64,000 bases of DNA from Roseivivax jejudonensis (GCF_900172265.1 NZ_FWFK01000007.1:62001-126000); one strand, 5' to 3'; positions 54,550-63,949 are shown, counted from the first letter of the stretch. Notes: a model not told the origin generated them from the letters alone. Made by a program: numbers and translations.

Positions 54550-55854
54550 TCAGAGTCCCAGACGGTCGCGCAGCGCGTACCAGCTCATCGCGAGCAACAG
54601 GAGCGGGCTGCGCAGGCGACGCCCGCCCGGAAAGGCCGGCGTGGGCACCGCGGCCATCGCGTCGAACCCCGCGCTCTCGCCCTGCACCGCCCGGGCCATC
54701 AGCGCGCCGGCGTGGATCGCCGTGCCGACGCCATGGCCGGAATAGCCCGACGCCGACAGCACGCTCGGCGCAACGCGCGCGAGGTAGGGCATGCGGCTCA
54801 TCGTGATCCCGAGCGTGCCGCCCCAGGCATGCTCGAGCGCGACCCCGCGCAGCTGCGGAAACACTTGCAGCATCGGCTTCGATACCGTCGCGCGGATGTC
54901 CTTCGGAAAGCGGTAGCCGTAGCTTTCGCCACCGCCGAACAGGAGCCGCCCGTCATGGCTCAGCCGGAAGTAGTTCACCACGAAGCGGGCATCGGCCACC
55001 GCCACGTCGCGGGTCAGGACCTCGCGTGCGCGGTGTCCGAGCGGTTCCGTCGCCACGATGAAGTTGTTGATCGGCATGACCCGGCGCGCGACCGACGGCT
55101 CGAGCCCGCCGAGATACCCGTTCGCGGCCAGGATCACGTGATCGGCGCGCACCCGCCCGTGGTCGGTGGTCACCACGTTCGGTGCGCCCGGCGTCACCGC
55201 CCGCACGTGCGATCCCTCGTGAAGCCGCGCGCCGGCGTCCCGCGCCGCCCGCGCGAGCCCCAGCGACAGCCGCAGCGGATGCAGGTGCGCCGCGTCGGTG
55301 TCGAGGATGGCGCCGCGATAGGCCGGCGAGGGGCAGATCTCGTGCCAGCTCTCTCGATCGTGCGTCTCGATCGCGTGGTAGTCGTAGCGCTCCGCGAGGT
55401 GGCGCGCGTAGGCGTGAAGCTCGGACACGTCACCCGCGGACGCGGCCGTCAAGGCGACGCCGGGCCTGAGGTGGCAATCGATCCCATGCCGCGCGATCAG
55501 GTCCTTCACGAGGCGCTTGGCCTCCTCGGCGAGGTTCCAGAGCACCCGCGCGCGCGCCGCGCCGAGCGTCGCCTCGAGCTTGACCTGGTCGGCGCGCTGG
55601 CCGGACCCGAGCTGCCCGCCATTGCGCCCCGACGCGCCGAAGCCCACGCGCTGCGCCTCGAGAAGCACCACGTCGAGCCCCGCTTCGGCAAGGTGCAGCG
55701 CCGCCGACAGCCCGGTATAGCCGCCGCCGACCACGCAGACATCCGCGCGGGTCTCACCCTCGAGCGCCGGGAATGGCGCAAGCTCCTGCGCGGTCGCCGC
55801 ATACCAGCTCTCGGGATAGGCGCCCGCGGCGTCGTTGGCGTAGATGAGATCCAC
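54550..55854 (-). CDS. puuB: FAD-dependent gamma-glutamylputrescine oxidase-like
   Basis: 434 residues. N-terminal FAD-binding ADVCVVGGGYTGLSAALHLAEAGLDVVLLEAQRVGFGASGRNGGQ, the DAO/GlpO family with the PuuB-type RNGGQ. Later GGTLGITMSRMPYLAR and ASGYSGHGVGTAIHAG match the family. Would oxidise a gamma-glutamylated amine to the aldehyde. Downstream of the PuuA-like synthetase; a puuC-type dehydrogenase is not seen in the window. Confidence 0.85.
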   Translation of the reverse strand: MDLIYANDAAGAYPESWYAATAQELAPFPALEGETRADVCVVGGGYTGLSAALHLAEAGLDVVLLEAQRVGFGASGRNGGQLGSGQRADQVKLEATLGAARARVLWNLAEEAKRLVKDLIARHGIDCHLRPGVALTAASAGDVSELHAYARHLAERYDYHAIETHDRESWHEICPSPAYRGAILDTDAAHLHPLRLSLGLARAARDAGARLHEGSHVRAVTPGAPNVVTTDHGRVRADHVILAANGYLGGLEPSVARRVMPINNFIVATEPLGHRAREVLTRDVAVADARFVVNYFRLSHDGRLLFGGGESYGYRFPKDIRATVSKPMLQVFPQLRGVALEHAWGGTLGITMSRMPYLARVAPSVLSASGYSGHGVGTAIHAGALMARAVQGESAGFDAMAAVPTPAFPGGRRLRSPLLLLAMSWYALRDRLGL

Positions 55855-55860
55855 GGAACC

Positions 55861-55920
55861 GCGCCCCTTCTTCTTGGTCCAAGTACTCCGGGGAGCGCGA
55901 GGGGCCGGCCCCTCGCTCCC
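55861..55920 (-). repeat. Inverted copy of the dispersed hairpin-plus-tail repeat
   Basis: On the minus strand: GAGGGGCCGGCCCCTC hairpin, GCGCTCCCCGG, AGTACTTGGA and the tail CCAAGAAGAAGGGGCGC. It matches the copy at 30820-30878 almost throughout. It sits in the spacer between the PuuA-like gene and puuB. Confidence 0.85.
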
Positions 55921-55935
55921 GCCCGCGCCGCGCGC

Positions 55936-57300
55936 TCACACGTTGAGCAGCAGGTGCTCGCGCTCCCACGGGCTGATAACCTGCAGGAATTCCTCGTATT
56001 CCGCCCGTTTCACGATCCCGTAGACGCGTGCGAATTCCGGGCCGAGCACGTCGTGCAGGGGCTTGGCGCGCTCGAACAGGTCGAGCGCCTGGCCCAGCAC
56101 GCGCGGGATGTCGCCCTCGCCCTCGTAGGCATCGCCCTTGAACTGCTTGGATGGCCAGCGTTCCTCCATCAGTCCCAGATAGCCGCAGGCGAGCGACGCC
56201 GCGATGCCGAGATAGGGATTGCAGTCCATCCCGGCGAGCCGGTTCTCGATCCGCCGGCTCTCGGGGCCCGACAGCGGGATGCGGATGCCGGTCGTGCGGT
56301 TGTCGCGCGCCCATTCGAGGTTGATCGGCGCGGCGTGGTCGCGGACGTAGCGACGGTACGAATTGACGTAGGGCGCCAGCACCGCGATGGCCGCGGGCAG
56401 GTGGGTCTGCAGGCCGCCGATGAAGTGGAAGAACGCGTCGGTCTCGCCCCCCTGCGGGCCCGAGAAGATCGACCGCCCGGTTTCGATATCGTTGACCGAA
56501 TGATGGATGTGCATCGCCGAGCCCGGTTCCTCGGCGATCGGCTTGGCCATGAAGGTGGCGAAGCAGTCGTGCCGGAGCGCCGCCTCGCGGATCAGCCGCT
56601 TGAAGAAGAAGACCTCGTCGGCGAGCCGCACCGGGTCGCCGTGGCGCAGGTTGATCTCGAGCTGGCCGGCGCCGCCTTCCTGCGTGATGCCGTCGATCTC
56701 GAAGCCCTGCGCCTCGGCGAAATCGTAGATGTCGTCGATCACCGGCCCGAACTCGTCGACCGCGGTCATCGAATAGGCCTGCCGCGCGGCGGCCGGCCGG
56801 CCTGACCGGCCGAGCATCGGGGCGATGTCCTTGGCCGGGTCGATGTTGCGCGCGACGAGGTAGAACTCCATCTCCGGCGCGACGACCGGCTGCCAGCCTT
56901 CCTTGCGGTAGAGGTCGACCACCCGCCGCAGCACGTTGCGCGGCGCGCATTCGACCGGGCGCCCCTTGCGGTCGTAGGCGTCGTGGATCACCTGCAGCGT
57001 CCAGTCGCCGGTCCACGGTGCCGCGGACGCCGTCGCCATGTCCGGATACAGGATCATGTCGCGCTCGATGAAGCCCTCGTCCTCGTCCGCGGCTTCGCCC
57101 CAATCGCCGGTGATGGTCTGGTAGAAGATCGAATCCGGCAGGTGGAAATACTGCTGACGGGCGAACTTCGACGCCGGCACCGCCTTTCCGCGGGCGATGC
57201 CGGGCAGGTCCGCGATGATGCACTCGACCTCGTCGAGCCGCCGTCCCTCGAGATACGTCTGCGCCGCCCCGGGCAGGGTCTCGATCCACTCGTCGCTCAT
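55936..57300 (-). CDS. puuA: Gamma-glutamylputrescine synthetase-like glutamine synthetase, paralogue 1
   Basis: 454 residues, GS type III-like/PuuA branch. Catalytic GS motifs: VVAPEMEFYLV, GAGQLEINLRHGD, SAMHIHHSV, NRTTGIRIPLSGPESRRIENRLAGMDCNPYL. N-terminal beta-grasp ECIIADLPGIARGKAVPASKF. Expected to join glutamate and an amine such as putrescine using ATP. Overlaps the upstream amidotransferase gene by 4 bases. Confidence 0.88.
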   Translation of the reverse strand: MSDEWIETLPGAAQTYLEGRRLDEVECIIADLPGIARGKAVPASKFARQQYFHLPDSIFYQTITGDWGEAADEDEGFIERDMILYPDMATASAAPWTGDWTLQVIHDAYDRKGRPVECAPRNVLRRVVDLYRKEGWQPVVAPEMEFYLVARNIDPAKDIAPMLGRSGRPAAARQAYSMTAVDEFGPVIDDIYDFAEAQGFEIDGITQEGGAGQLEINLRHGDPVRLADEVFFFKRLIREAALRHDCFATFMAKPIAEEPGSAMHIHHSVNDIETGRSIFSGPQGGETDAFFHFIGGLQTHLPAAIAVLAPYVNSYRRYVRDHAAPINLEWARDNRTTGIRIPLSGPESRRIENRLAGMDCNPYLGIAASLACGYLGLMEERWPSKQFKGDAYEGEGDIPRVLGQALDLFERAKPLHDVLGPEFARVYGIVKRAEYEEFLQVISPWEREHLLLNV

Positions 57301-57980
57301 GTCAGCCTGCCTTCGCGGAAGAACCGCTCGAACTGGTCCCAGATCGCCGCGCGGTCGGTCGGCGTGCCGAGCTTGGCGCGCGCGCCTTCGAGCAGCGCGT
57401 CGGGCACGATGCCCGGTCCGCGCTCGTCGATCAGAGCCTGGGTGAAGTCGTCGTCGAATTCGGGATGCGCCTGGACGCTGTAGATGCGATCGGCGTAGAG
57501 CAGCGCCGCGTAGGCGCAGAACGGGTTGGTGGCGACGATCTCGGCTCCATCGGGCACCGCGATCACCTGGTCCTGGTGCCAGGCGTTGATGGTCTTCGGC
57601 CCGTCGCGGAAATCGTAGGTATGGGCACCCACGGCCCAGCCGCCCTCGTACTTCTCGACACGGCCACCCAGCGCCTGCGCGATGATCTGGTGCCCGAAGC
57701 ACACGCCCACCAACGGGCGGCCGCTGTCGCGAATGTCGCGGATTAGCGCCTCGAGCGGCGGGATCCAGTCGTGATCCTCGTAGGCCCCGTGCTTGGAGCC
57801 GGTGATGAGCCATCCGTCGGCCGCCTGCGGTCCATCGGGGAAGGCCCCCTCGACCACCGACCACGCCGCCGTCTCGAAGCCACGGGCCTCGAGATGTCGC
57901 GCGAAGATGTCCGCGTATTGGCCCCACCGCGCGGAGAGGCTGTCGGGCAGGAGCCCGGTTTGCAGGATGCCGATTTTCAT
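57297..57980 (-). CDS. Class I glutamine amidotransferase
   Basis: 227 residues. Triad visible: nucleophile Cys in LVGVCFGHQIIAQAL, and His and Glu in SVQAHPEFDDDF. Starts MKIGILQTGLLPDSL. Genes of this type beside PuuA-like synthetases hydrolyse gamma-glutamyl bonds (a role like PuuD), although the PuuD family proper is a different sub-branch. Overlaps paralogue 1 of glutamine synthetase (ATGA). Confidence 0.85.
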   Translation of the reverse strand: MKIGILQTGLLPDSLSARWGQYADIFARHLEARGFETAAWSVVEGAFPDGPQAADGWLITGSKHGAYEDHDWIPPLEALIRDIRDSGRPLVGVCFGHQIIAQALGGRVEKYEGGWAVGAHTYDFRDGPKTINAWHQDQVIAVPDGAEIVATNPFCAYAALLYADRIYSVQAHPEFDDDFTQALIDERGPGIVPDALLEGARAKLGTPTDRAAIWDQFERFFREGRLT

Positions 57981-58167
57981 GGATCACCGCCGTTGGCTTT
58001 CGCGCGCAAGGTAGAGGTGCGGCGCGGGGCCGGCAAGCCGATCGCTGCACGCACCTCACTGCGTCCGGCGCGCGGTCGCTTCGGACGCTGCCATGACATG
58101 TCACCGCGCCGGATCGTTGCGCGCGCGTCATGGTTTTGGGCGCGCCACCTCGAGAGCCGTGCGGTCT

Positions 58168-59520
58168 TCACACCGTGTCGAGGTAGATCGTCACCTGTTC
58201 CTGCGGCGACAGCTCGTTCATGTAGAACACCTCCTGCCGCTTCGTCAGAAGCAGGTTCCGGCAGAGATCGGCGGGCAGGATCCGGGGGATGATCTCGCTC
58301 GCCTCGAAGGCGTCGATGGCGGACATCCAGTCCGACGGGATCTGCCGGAGCCCCTGCGCGTAGGCGTTCCCGGTAATGGGCGGCGGCGCCTCGGCGCCGC
58401 GTTCGATCCCGTCGAGCGCCGCCCCGAGGATCGTTGCCAGAAGGAGGTAGGGGTTCACATCGCCGCCGGCCACGCGATGCTCGATCCGCCGCGCCTTCGG
58501 GTTGCCCGACGGCACGCGGATGGCGCTGGTGCGGTTCTCGTAGGCCCACGAGATCCCTGTGGGCGCATGCGCGTCCGGCACCAGTCGATCATAGGAGTTC
58601 AGGTGCGGCGCGAAGATGAGCGTCGAGTCGTACATCGCGTCGAGGCAGCCGGCGACCGCGCTGCGCAGCGCATCGGTGCCTTTCGACCCGCCATCGTCGA
58701 AGATGTTGCGCCCCTCCCGGTCGAGGATCGAGAAGTGCGTATGCAGCCCGGATCCGGGGTAATCCTCGTAGGGCTTGGCCATGAACGACGCGGCAAATCC
58801 GTGCCGCCGCGCCATGCCCTTCACCAGCATCTTGAAGAACCAGGCGTCGTCGGCGGCGCGCAGCGCGTCGTCGCCGTGCATCAGGTTGATCTCGAACTGG
58901 CCGAGCCCGGCTTCGGAAATCGCCGTGTCGGCGGGAATGTCCATCTCCTCGCAGGCGTCGTAGAGATCGGTGAAGAAGATGTCGAACTGGTCGAGCGTCC
59001 GGATCGACATGGTCTCGGCCGCCTTGCGCCGTTTGCCCGATCTCGGACTCACCGGCACTTCGAGGTTGCGGCCGGAATCGTCGATCAGGAAGAACTCGAG
59101 CTCGCATGCCACGACAGGGGTCAGGCTCTTCGCCCTGTAGCGGTCGAGGACCGCGCGCAGCGCATGCCGTGGGTCGCCCTCGAACGGATGTCCGTCCTCG
59201 TGGAACATCCAGATCGGCAGGAGCGCGGTGGGTGCTTCGAGCCACGGCATCGGCAGGAAGCCCCTCTCGGTCGGGAACAGGATGCCGTCGCGGTCGCCGC
59301 TCTCGAACAGCAGTGGGCTGTCGTCGATGTCCTCGCCCCAGATGTCGAGGTTCAGCACCGACATCGGAAAGCGCGTGCCGTCCTCGATCACCTTGTCCGC
59401 GAACCGCGTCGGCACGCGCTTGCCGCGTGGCTGCGCATTGAGGTCCGCCGCGGCGGCCCGGATCGTTCGGATCTGGGGATTCTTGCGCAGGAAAGTCTTG
59501 AGCTGGTCGGCGCGTGCCAT
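58168..59520 (-). CDS. Glutamine synthetase family protein, paralogue 2
   Basis: 450 residues. GS motifs VVACELEFFLID, GLGQFEINLMHGD, SGLHTHFSI and NRTSAIRVPSGNPKARRIEHRVAGGDVNPYL. Distinct from paralogue 1 (start and mid-part differ), so likely another amine or amino-acid substrate rather than a recent duplicate. Sits between the permease and the amidotransferase genes; 187 bases separate it from the latter. Confidence 0.88.
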   Translation of the reverse strand: MARADQLKTFLRKNPQIRTIRAAAADLNAQPRGKRVPTRFADKVIEDGTRFPMSVLNLDIWGEDIDDSPLLFESGDRDGILFPTERGFLPMPWLEAPTALLPIWMFHEDGHPFEGDPRHALRAVLDRYRAKSLTPVVACELEFFLIDDSGRNLEVPVSPRSGKRRKAAETMSIRTLDQFDIFFTDLYDACEEMDIPADTAISEAGLGQFEINLMHGDDALRAADDAWFFKMLVKGMARRHGFAASFMAKPYEDYPGSGLHTHFSILDREGRNIFDDGGSKGTDALRSAVAGCLDAMYDSTLIFAPHLNSYDRLVPDAHAPTGISWAYENRTSAIRVPSGNPKARRIEHRVAGGDVNPYLLLATILGAALDGIERGAEAPPPITGNAYAQGLRQIPSDWMSAIDAFEASEIIPRILPADLCRNLLLTKRQEVFYMNELSPQEQVTIYLDTV

Positions 59521-59544
59521 TGTGTGTCCCGAGGGTCTGAGGGG

Positions 59545-60351
59545 TCAGCGGATGAGCCGCGGCCGGAAGGTCAGCCGTGCGCGCTGGGTCTGCGGAAGGT
59601 GCCGGTTCAGTCGCCGGTTGGCCAGCCCGAAGAGCGAGATGATGACCAGCGTCAGAAGGATGAAATACGCCGCGAGGATCGGGTAGGGCACGAACGGGTT
59701 GAACGTCTTGTCCGCGAAGTAGTTGGCGTAATAGAGCGCGTCGCCCCGCTGCTGCCACGCCGGGAAGCCCGAGAAGAAGACGAGCGTCGTGGAGTGGAAC
59801 AGGAAGATCGCCTCGTTCGTGTAGGCGGGCCATGCGAGCCGCAGCATCGTCGGCCACGTGATCTTGCGGAACTTCTTCCATCCCGAGAATCCGTAGGCGT
59901 CGGCGGCCTCCATGTCCCCTTTCGGCACCGACATGAGGGCGCCGTAGAAGATTTCGCCCGAATACGCCGCGGTGTTGAGAAACAGCACGATCAACGCGCC
60001 CAGCCACGCCGAGGTCAGCGCATCGAGCGCCGGCGCCGCGTTCTTCAGGCTGAGGAACGCGAAGTAGGCAAAGAAGAACTGGATGAAGAGCGGCGAGCCC
60101 CGGAACACGAAGATGAACCACTCGGACGGCTTGCGGACCAGCGGGTTGGCCGAGGCCTTTCCCACCGCGACCGCCGTGGCGAGAAAGAAGCCCGCCGCCA
60201 GGGCCAGCACGGCAAAATAGACGTTCCAGATCAGGCCCGAGCCGATCAGCGTGAACTGCTGGCACAGCGTGAAGTCGCTGCGCGGCAAGAGCCGTTCGCC
60301 GATCCCGAGCGAGCGCAGCGCATAGTCGCCGATCGTGTCCCAGCAGCTCAT
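59545..60351 (-). CDS. ABC transporter permease, polar amino acid type (HisM-like)
   Basis: 268 residues with about five to six helices. EAA-type loop SVPKGDMEAADAYGFSGWKKFRKITWPTMLRLAWPAY lies on the cytoplasmic side. FRGSPLFIQFFFAYFAF is the usual HAAT permease signature. Start overlaps the HisQ-like stop by 4 bases. Forms a heterodimer with the next gene. Confidence 0.92.
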   Translation of the reverse strand: MSCWDTIGDYALRSLGIGERLLPRSDFTLCQQFTLIGSGLIWNVYFAVLALAAGFFLATAVAVGKASANPLVRKPSEWFIFVFRGSPLFIQFFFAYFAFLSLKNAAPALDALTSAWLGALIVLFLNTAAYSGEIFYGALMSVPKGDMEAADAYGFSGWKKFRKITWPTMLRLAWPAYTNEAIFLFHSTTLVFFSGFPAWQQRGDALYYANYFADKTFNPFVPYPILAAYFILLTLVIISLFGLANRRLNRHLPQTQRARLTFRPRLIR

Positions 60352-61232
60352 GCGGGTGCGGTCCCCTTGCGCTGCGCTTCACCGCCCATCGTCGCCTGAC
60401 CGCGGCTCAGCCGCCGCGTGAGCCGCCCGAGCGCAAGCTCTGACACGCGCGTCAGGCCGAGGTAGAACACCAGCAGCGCGAGGAAGTACCACATGCGCCA
60501 GTCACCGTGCGGGTAGTCGGTGAAGCGCGGCGTCTTGGGCCCGCCGAGCTCTCGCGCCCAGAAGACGATGTCCTCGATCCCGAGCAGGAACAGCAGCGGC
60601 GTCGCCTTGACCAGGATCATCCACAGGTTCGACAGCCCCGGAAGCGCGTAGATCCACATCTGCGGAACGACCACCCGGCGGAACGTCTGGCCCGGCGTCA
60701 TCCCGTAGGCTTCTGCGGTTTCAACCTGCGCGCGTGGCACGGCCCGCATTGCGCCGAAGAGCACGTTCGCGGCGAAGGCGCCGAAGACGATGGCGAAGGT
60801 CAGGACCGCGATGGCGAAGCCGTAGACCTCGTGCACCCATTGCGGCGCGGTCGACAGCGGCAGCTTCGCGGCCTGGCAGACGACGAAGTCGCTGCCCTGG
60901 CGGATCGGCTGGTCCCAGTCGGGGCAAATCACCTTGTGCCGGACGTATTCGAACGCCTGGTCGAGCGCGATCACGAAGAACAGGAAGAAGGCGATGTCGG
61001 GGACGCCCCGGACGATCGCGATGTATGCCTTGCCCGGCCACGACAGGATCGGCAGGCGCGACCGTGCGGCAACCGCGCCGCCGAACCCGAAGGCGAGCGA
61101 CACCGGCGCGGTGATCGCGAGCAGCAGAAGCACCGTGCCCACGGACCAGTAGAGCGACAGGTGCTTGCCCGTCGTCAGGTAGCACAGGAGCCAGGAGAGG
61201 CCCGATAGCGTGTCGGGATCGCTGCAGGTCAT
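60348..61232 (-). CDS. ABC transporter permease, polar amino acid type (HisQ-like)
   Basis: 294 residues from ATG 61232 (a GTG at 61247 is possible). Helix-rich, with IVRGVPDIAFFLFFVI and the EAA loop RAVPRAQVETAEAYGMTPGQTFRRVVVPQMWIYALPGL. A loop of about 60 residues (FEYVRHKVICPDWDQPIRQGSDFVVCQAAK) is longer than in E. coli HisQ. Partner of HisM-like permease. Confidence 0.9.
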   Translation of the reverse strand: MTCSDPDTLSGLSWLLCYLTTGKHLSLYWSVGTVLLLLAITAPVSLAFGFGGAVAARSRLPILSWPGKAYIAIVRGVPDIAFFLFFVIALDQAFEYVRHKVICPDWDQPIRQGSDFVVCQAAKLPLSTAPQWVHEVYGFAIAVLTFAIVFGAFAANVLFGAMRAVPRAQVETAEAYGMTPGQTFRRVVVPQMWIYALPGLSNLWMILVKATPLLFLLGIEDIVFWARELGGPKTPRFTDYPHGDWRMWYFLALLVFYLGLTRVSELALGRLTRRLSRGQATMGGEAQRKGTAPA

Positions 61233-61296
61233 GTCGGCCGCTCGCACGATGCGGCGCGCCCGGGACCGGGCACGCCGCTTTCGGTTGGCGTGGGGA

Positions 61297-62019
61297 TCAC
61301 CAGGTGGGGCTGTCTTCGCCCAGATACTCGGTGATGAGCTCGTTCAGCGTGCCGTCGTCCTTCATGGACTGGATCGCCGTGTCGAACGTGTCGCGCAATT
61401 CGGTGTTCGACTGGCGGAACGCCATGCCGATGCCACCGCCGAGCGGAATGTCCTCGCCGACGAAGCTCATCTCGGTCTCGTCGACGACGGGAATGAGAAA
61501 GTCCTTGTCGGCAAGCACGGCGTCGGCCTCGCCCGACATAGCTGCGGCGACGGCCTCGTCGGGGTTCGGGAACTCGAGCAGCGTCGCGGTGCCGCCCTCG
61601 GCCACGTGCGCGGCCTGGATCGTGCCGGTCTGGGCCGCGATCACGCCGCTCTCGAGATCGGCATCTTCCGACATCGCGGCGTAGGCCGACGGCGACGGCG
61701 GCGTATAGGCCTGGGTGAAGGCCACGACCTCGGCGCGCTCGTCGGTGATCGACATGCCCGCGATGATGGCGTCGTAGTTGCCCGAGACGAGGTTCGGGAT
61801 GATCGAATCCCAGTCGTTGGTGACCCATTCGCAGTTCAGTTCGGCACGCTCGCAGAGCTCGTCACCAAGCTCGCGCTCGAAGCCGGCAACCTCGCCCGAG
61901 TCGTCGAGGTAGTTGTACGGAGGGTAGGCGCCCTCCGTGCCGAGCCTGACGACGTCCTGGGCGAGCGCGCCGCTTGCGGTCATCGCGAGCAGGGCCGCGG
62001 AGCTGAGCATGATCTTCAT
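61297..62019 (-). CDS. ABC transporter periplasmic solute-binding protein (HisJ/ArtJ type)
   Basis: 240 residues from ATG 62019 behind GGGAGAC. Signal peptide to SGALAQD (about 20). Family 3 solute-binding fold: VRLGTEGAYPPYNYLDDSGEVAGFERELGDELC, DWDSIIPNLVSGNYDAIIAGMSITDERAEVVAFTQAY and GMAFRQSNTELRDTFDTAIQ. Ligand by family: a basic or polar amino acid or amine. Fed to the two permeases encoded downstream. Confidence 0.92.
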   Translation of the reverse strand: MKIMLSSAALLAMTASGALAQDVVRLGTEGAYPPYNYLDDSGEVAGFERELGDELCERAELNCEWVTNDWDSIIPNLVSGNYDAIIAGMSITDERAEVVAFTQAYTPPSPSAYAAMSEDADLESGVIAAQTGTIQAAHVAEGGTATLLEFPNPDEAVAAAMSGEADAVLADKDFLIPVVDETEMSFVGEDIPLGGGIGMAFRQSNTELRDTFDTAIQSMKDDGTLNELITEYLGEDSPTW

Positions 62020-62056
62020 CGAAGTCTCCCTGTGGTTGGTTTTTTGTGTGCGACGG

Positions 62057-62827
62057 TCACGCCGCCTGTGTGGAACTGAGAAATCCGCGCAGCCGCTCGG
62101 ACTTCGGCGCGCCGAAGAGCGTTTCGGGCGGGCCTTCTTCCTCGATCCGGCCATGATGCAGGAACACGACATGATGCGACACGTCGCGCGCCATCTTCAT
62201 GTCGTGGGTCACGATCACCATCGTCCGGCCTTCCTCGCCGAGCGCCTTGATGACGCGCACCACCTCCTGCTCCAGCTCGGGGTCTAGGGCCGAGGTCGGC
62301 TCGTCGAAAAGGATCGCCTCGGGCTCCATGCACAGCGCACGCGCGATCGCGGCGCGCTGCTGCTGGCCGCCCGACAGCTCGGCCGGATAGGCATCGCATT
62401 TCGCGCCGATCCCGACCTTGTCGAGATAGGCGCGGGCGCGCTCCTCGGTCTCGGCCCGATCGCGCCCGAGCACGGTGACCGGGGCCTCCATCACGTTTTG
62501 CAGGATGGTCATGTGGGCCCAGAGATTGAACTGCTGGAACACCATCGACAGGTTCGTGCGAATGCGGATCACCTGCTTGGGATCGGCCGGGCGCCGGTGG
62601 TGGCCGCTGCCGCGCCACGCCACGGGCTCGCCCTTGAACAGGATCTCGCCCTGCTGGCTGTCCTCGAGAAGGTTGGCGCAGCGAAGGAGCGTCGACTTGC
62701 CCGACCCGGACGAGCCGATGAGCGATACGACCTCGCCCCTTCGTGCGGTCAGGTCGATGCCTTTCAGCACCTCGAGCGAGCCGAAGCTCTTGTGCAGGTC
62801 GCGGATGGCAATGACGGGATCGGACAC
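62057..62827 (-). CDS. ABC transporter ATP-binding protein (HisP type)
   Basis: 256 residues from a GTG at 62827; a longer in-frame TTG start at 62899 is possible. Walker A LIGSSGSGKSTLLR, Q-loop VFQQFNLWAHMT, signature LSGGQQQRAAIARAL, Walker B AILFDEPTSALDPEL, H-loop VTHDMKMARDV. Drives the amino acid/amine importer; first gene of the minus-strand block. Confidence 0.93.
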   Translation of the reverse strand: MSDPVIAIRDLHKSFGSLEVLKGIDLTARRGEVVSLIGSSGSGKSTLLRCANLLEDSQQGEILFKGEPVAWRGSGHHRRPADPKQVIRIRTNLSMVFQQFNLWAHMTILQNVMEAPVTVLGRDRAETEERARAYLDKVGIGAKCDAYPAELSGGQQQRAAIARALCMEPEAILFDEPTSALDPELEQEVVRVIKALGEEGRTMVIVTHDMKMARDVSHHVVFLHHGRIEEEGPPETLFGAPKSERLRGFLSSTQAA

Positions 62828-62981
62828 GGGGGCTGGCAGGCACTCTCTGACGGTTTCGGCAGAGAATGGGGCGAATGATCCGGTCTTTGCAACGTGCAAT
62901 CCGGGCGTTTTGCCCTCTCTGCGGGCAGGATGACGATGCGTCAGCCCGTTTCGCAGGCGGATCCGGCGGTCGCGGCCGCGT

Positions 62982-63422
62982 TCAGCGCCCGTCCGCGACC
63001 CGCTGCCGGGCCAGCGCGCTATCCCTGTCGGTGATGCCGAGGAGGTTCGACACGAGGCGCAGCAGCGAATCCTCTTCGGGATCGCGCACGCCGTCGGCCA
63101 GCACGACGGACCAGAGCGCCTCGATCACGCCCATGCGCTCTTCGTATGGGACCGCGTCCTTGATGGCGCGGGTGAAGCGGACGGTATCCGGCGCCTGCGA
63201 CTCCAGGTCCTCGGCCTCCGCGCGAAGCGCGCGGGCGTCCTCGGGCGCAAGCGCGTAGCGGGTTTCGGCGATGCGGCCGATCCGGTCGCGTTCCTCGGCG
63301 TCGTAGTCGCCGTCCGAGCGCGCGACGCGCACGAGGAGGGCGGTCAGCGCGAGGCGGGCGTCCGCGTCGGGCAGTTGTTCGGGCGTGGGCTCGGTGAGCC
63401 GTTTCAGGAGATCTCCGATCAT
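62982..63422 (-). CDS. TerB-like protein
   Basis: 146 residues from ATG 63422. The stretch LALTALLVRVARSDGDYDAEERDRIGRI and AIKDAVPYEERMGVIEALWSVVLADGVRDPEEDSLLRLVSNLLGI holds the D.xYD.EE and ADG...EE motifs of TerB/COG4103, a helical, metal-coordinating family. Not a tellurite gene in itself; role unknown. Overlaps none; transcribed with the next small gene. Confidence 0.85.
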   Translation of the reverse strand: MIGDLLKRLTEPTPEQLPDADARLALTALLVRVARSDGDYDAEERDRIGRIAETRYALAPEDARALRAEAEDLESQAPDTVRFTRAIKDAVPYEERMGVIEALWSVVLADGVRDPEEDSLLRLVSNLLGITDRDSALARQRVADGR

Positions 63423-63471
63423 GCCGGGCGATATAGGCCCGACTGTCGCGGCCGCCAATGCCGCGCGTCGC

Positions 63472-63867
63472 TCAGGCGTGGCCGACCGGCGCGACCGTTC
63501 CCTCTGGCACCCCGAAAGACCGTGCGAGCGCCGCAACGGCGCGCGGACAATCCCGCGCATCGTCCGCCACGCGCCACAGGCACTGGGCAAAGGCCGCGCG
63601 TTCTTCGGCCGGGACGTGACGCGCGACGAGGCTTTCGTAGTGCGGTGGCTCGGGCAGGTGGGCGGCGATTTCCTCGCAGGCGCGGCGCATTTCGGCGGCC
63701 TCTCGCCGGGTCAGGTCGTACCGCCGGGCAAGGGCGTCGTCGATGCGCGAAAACAGCCGCGTGTCGTCGAGCCGCACCGCCAGCGCGCCGAGGGCCAGGG
63801 GCGTGTCGGCCGGATCGAGCCAGGCCTGGTCGGGGCGCGACGCCCAGAAGATCAGTCGAATGGACAT
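63472..63867 (-). CDS. Hypothetical protein, possibly a diverged TerB-like helical protein
   Basis: 131 residues from ATG 63867. Helical pattern with REAAEMRRACEEIAAHLP and EERAAFAQCLWRVADDARDC, loosely echoing the TerB motif of the next gene (EERMGVIEALWSVVLADG) but without its acidic metal pairs. N-terminus SIRLIFWASRPDQAWLDP is unlike TerB. Family not recognised; the neighbour relation makes a shared role plausible. Confidence 0.55.
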   Translation of the reverse strand: MSIRLIFWASRPDQAWLDPADTPLALGALAVRLDDTRLFSRIDDALARRYDLTRREAAEMRRACEEIAAHLPEPPHYESLVARHVPAEERAAFAQCLWRVADDARDCPRAVAALARSFGVPEGTVAPVGHA

Positions 63868-63949
63868 CGGCACCTCCCCGGGCCCCACGCCCTCGCAGGC
63901 CGGCGGCCCGTCGGCATCGCAAGAGGGTGACCCGGGGGCAGGCGTTTGT

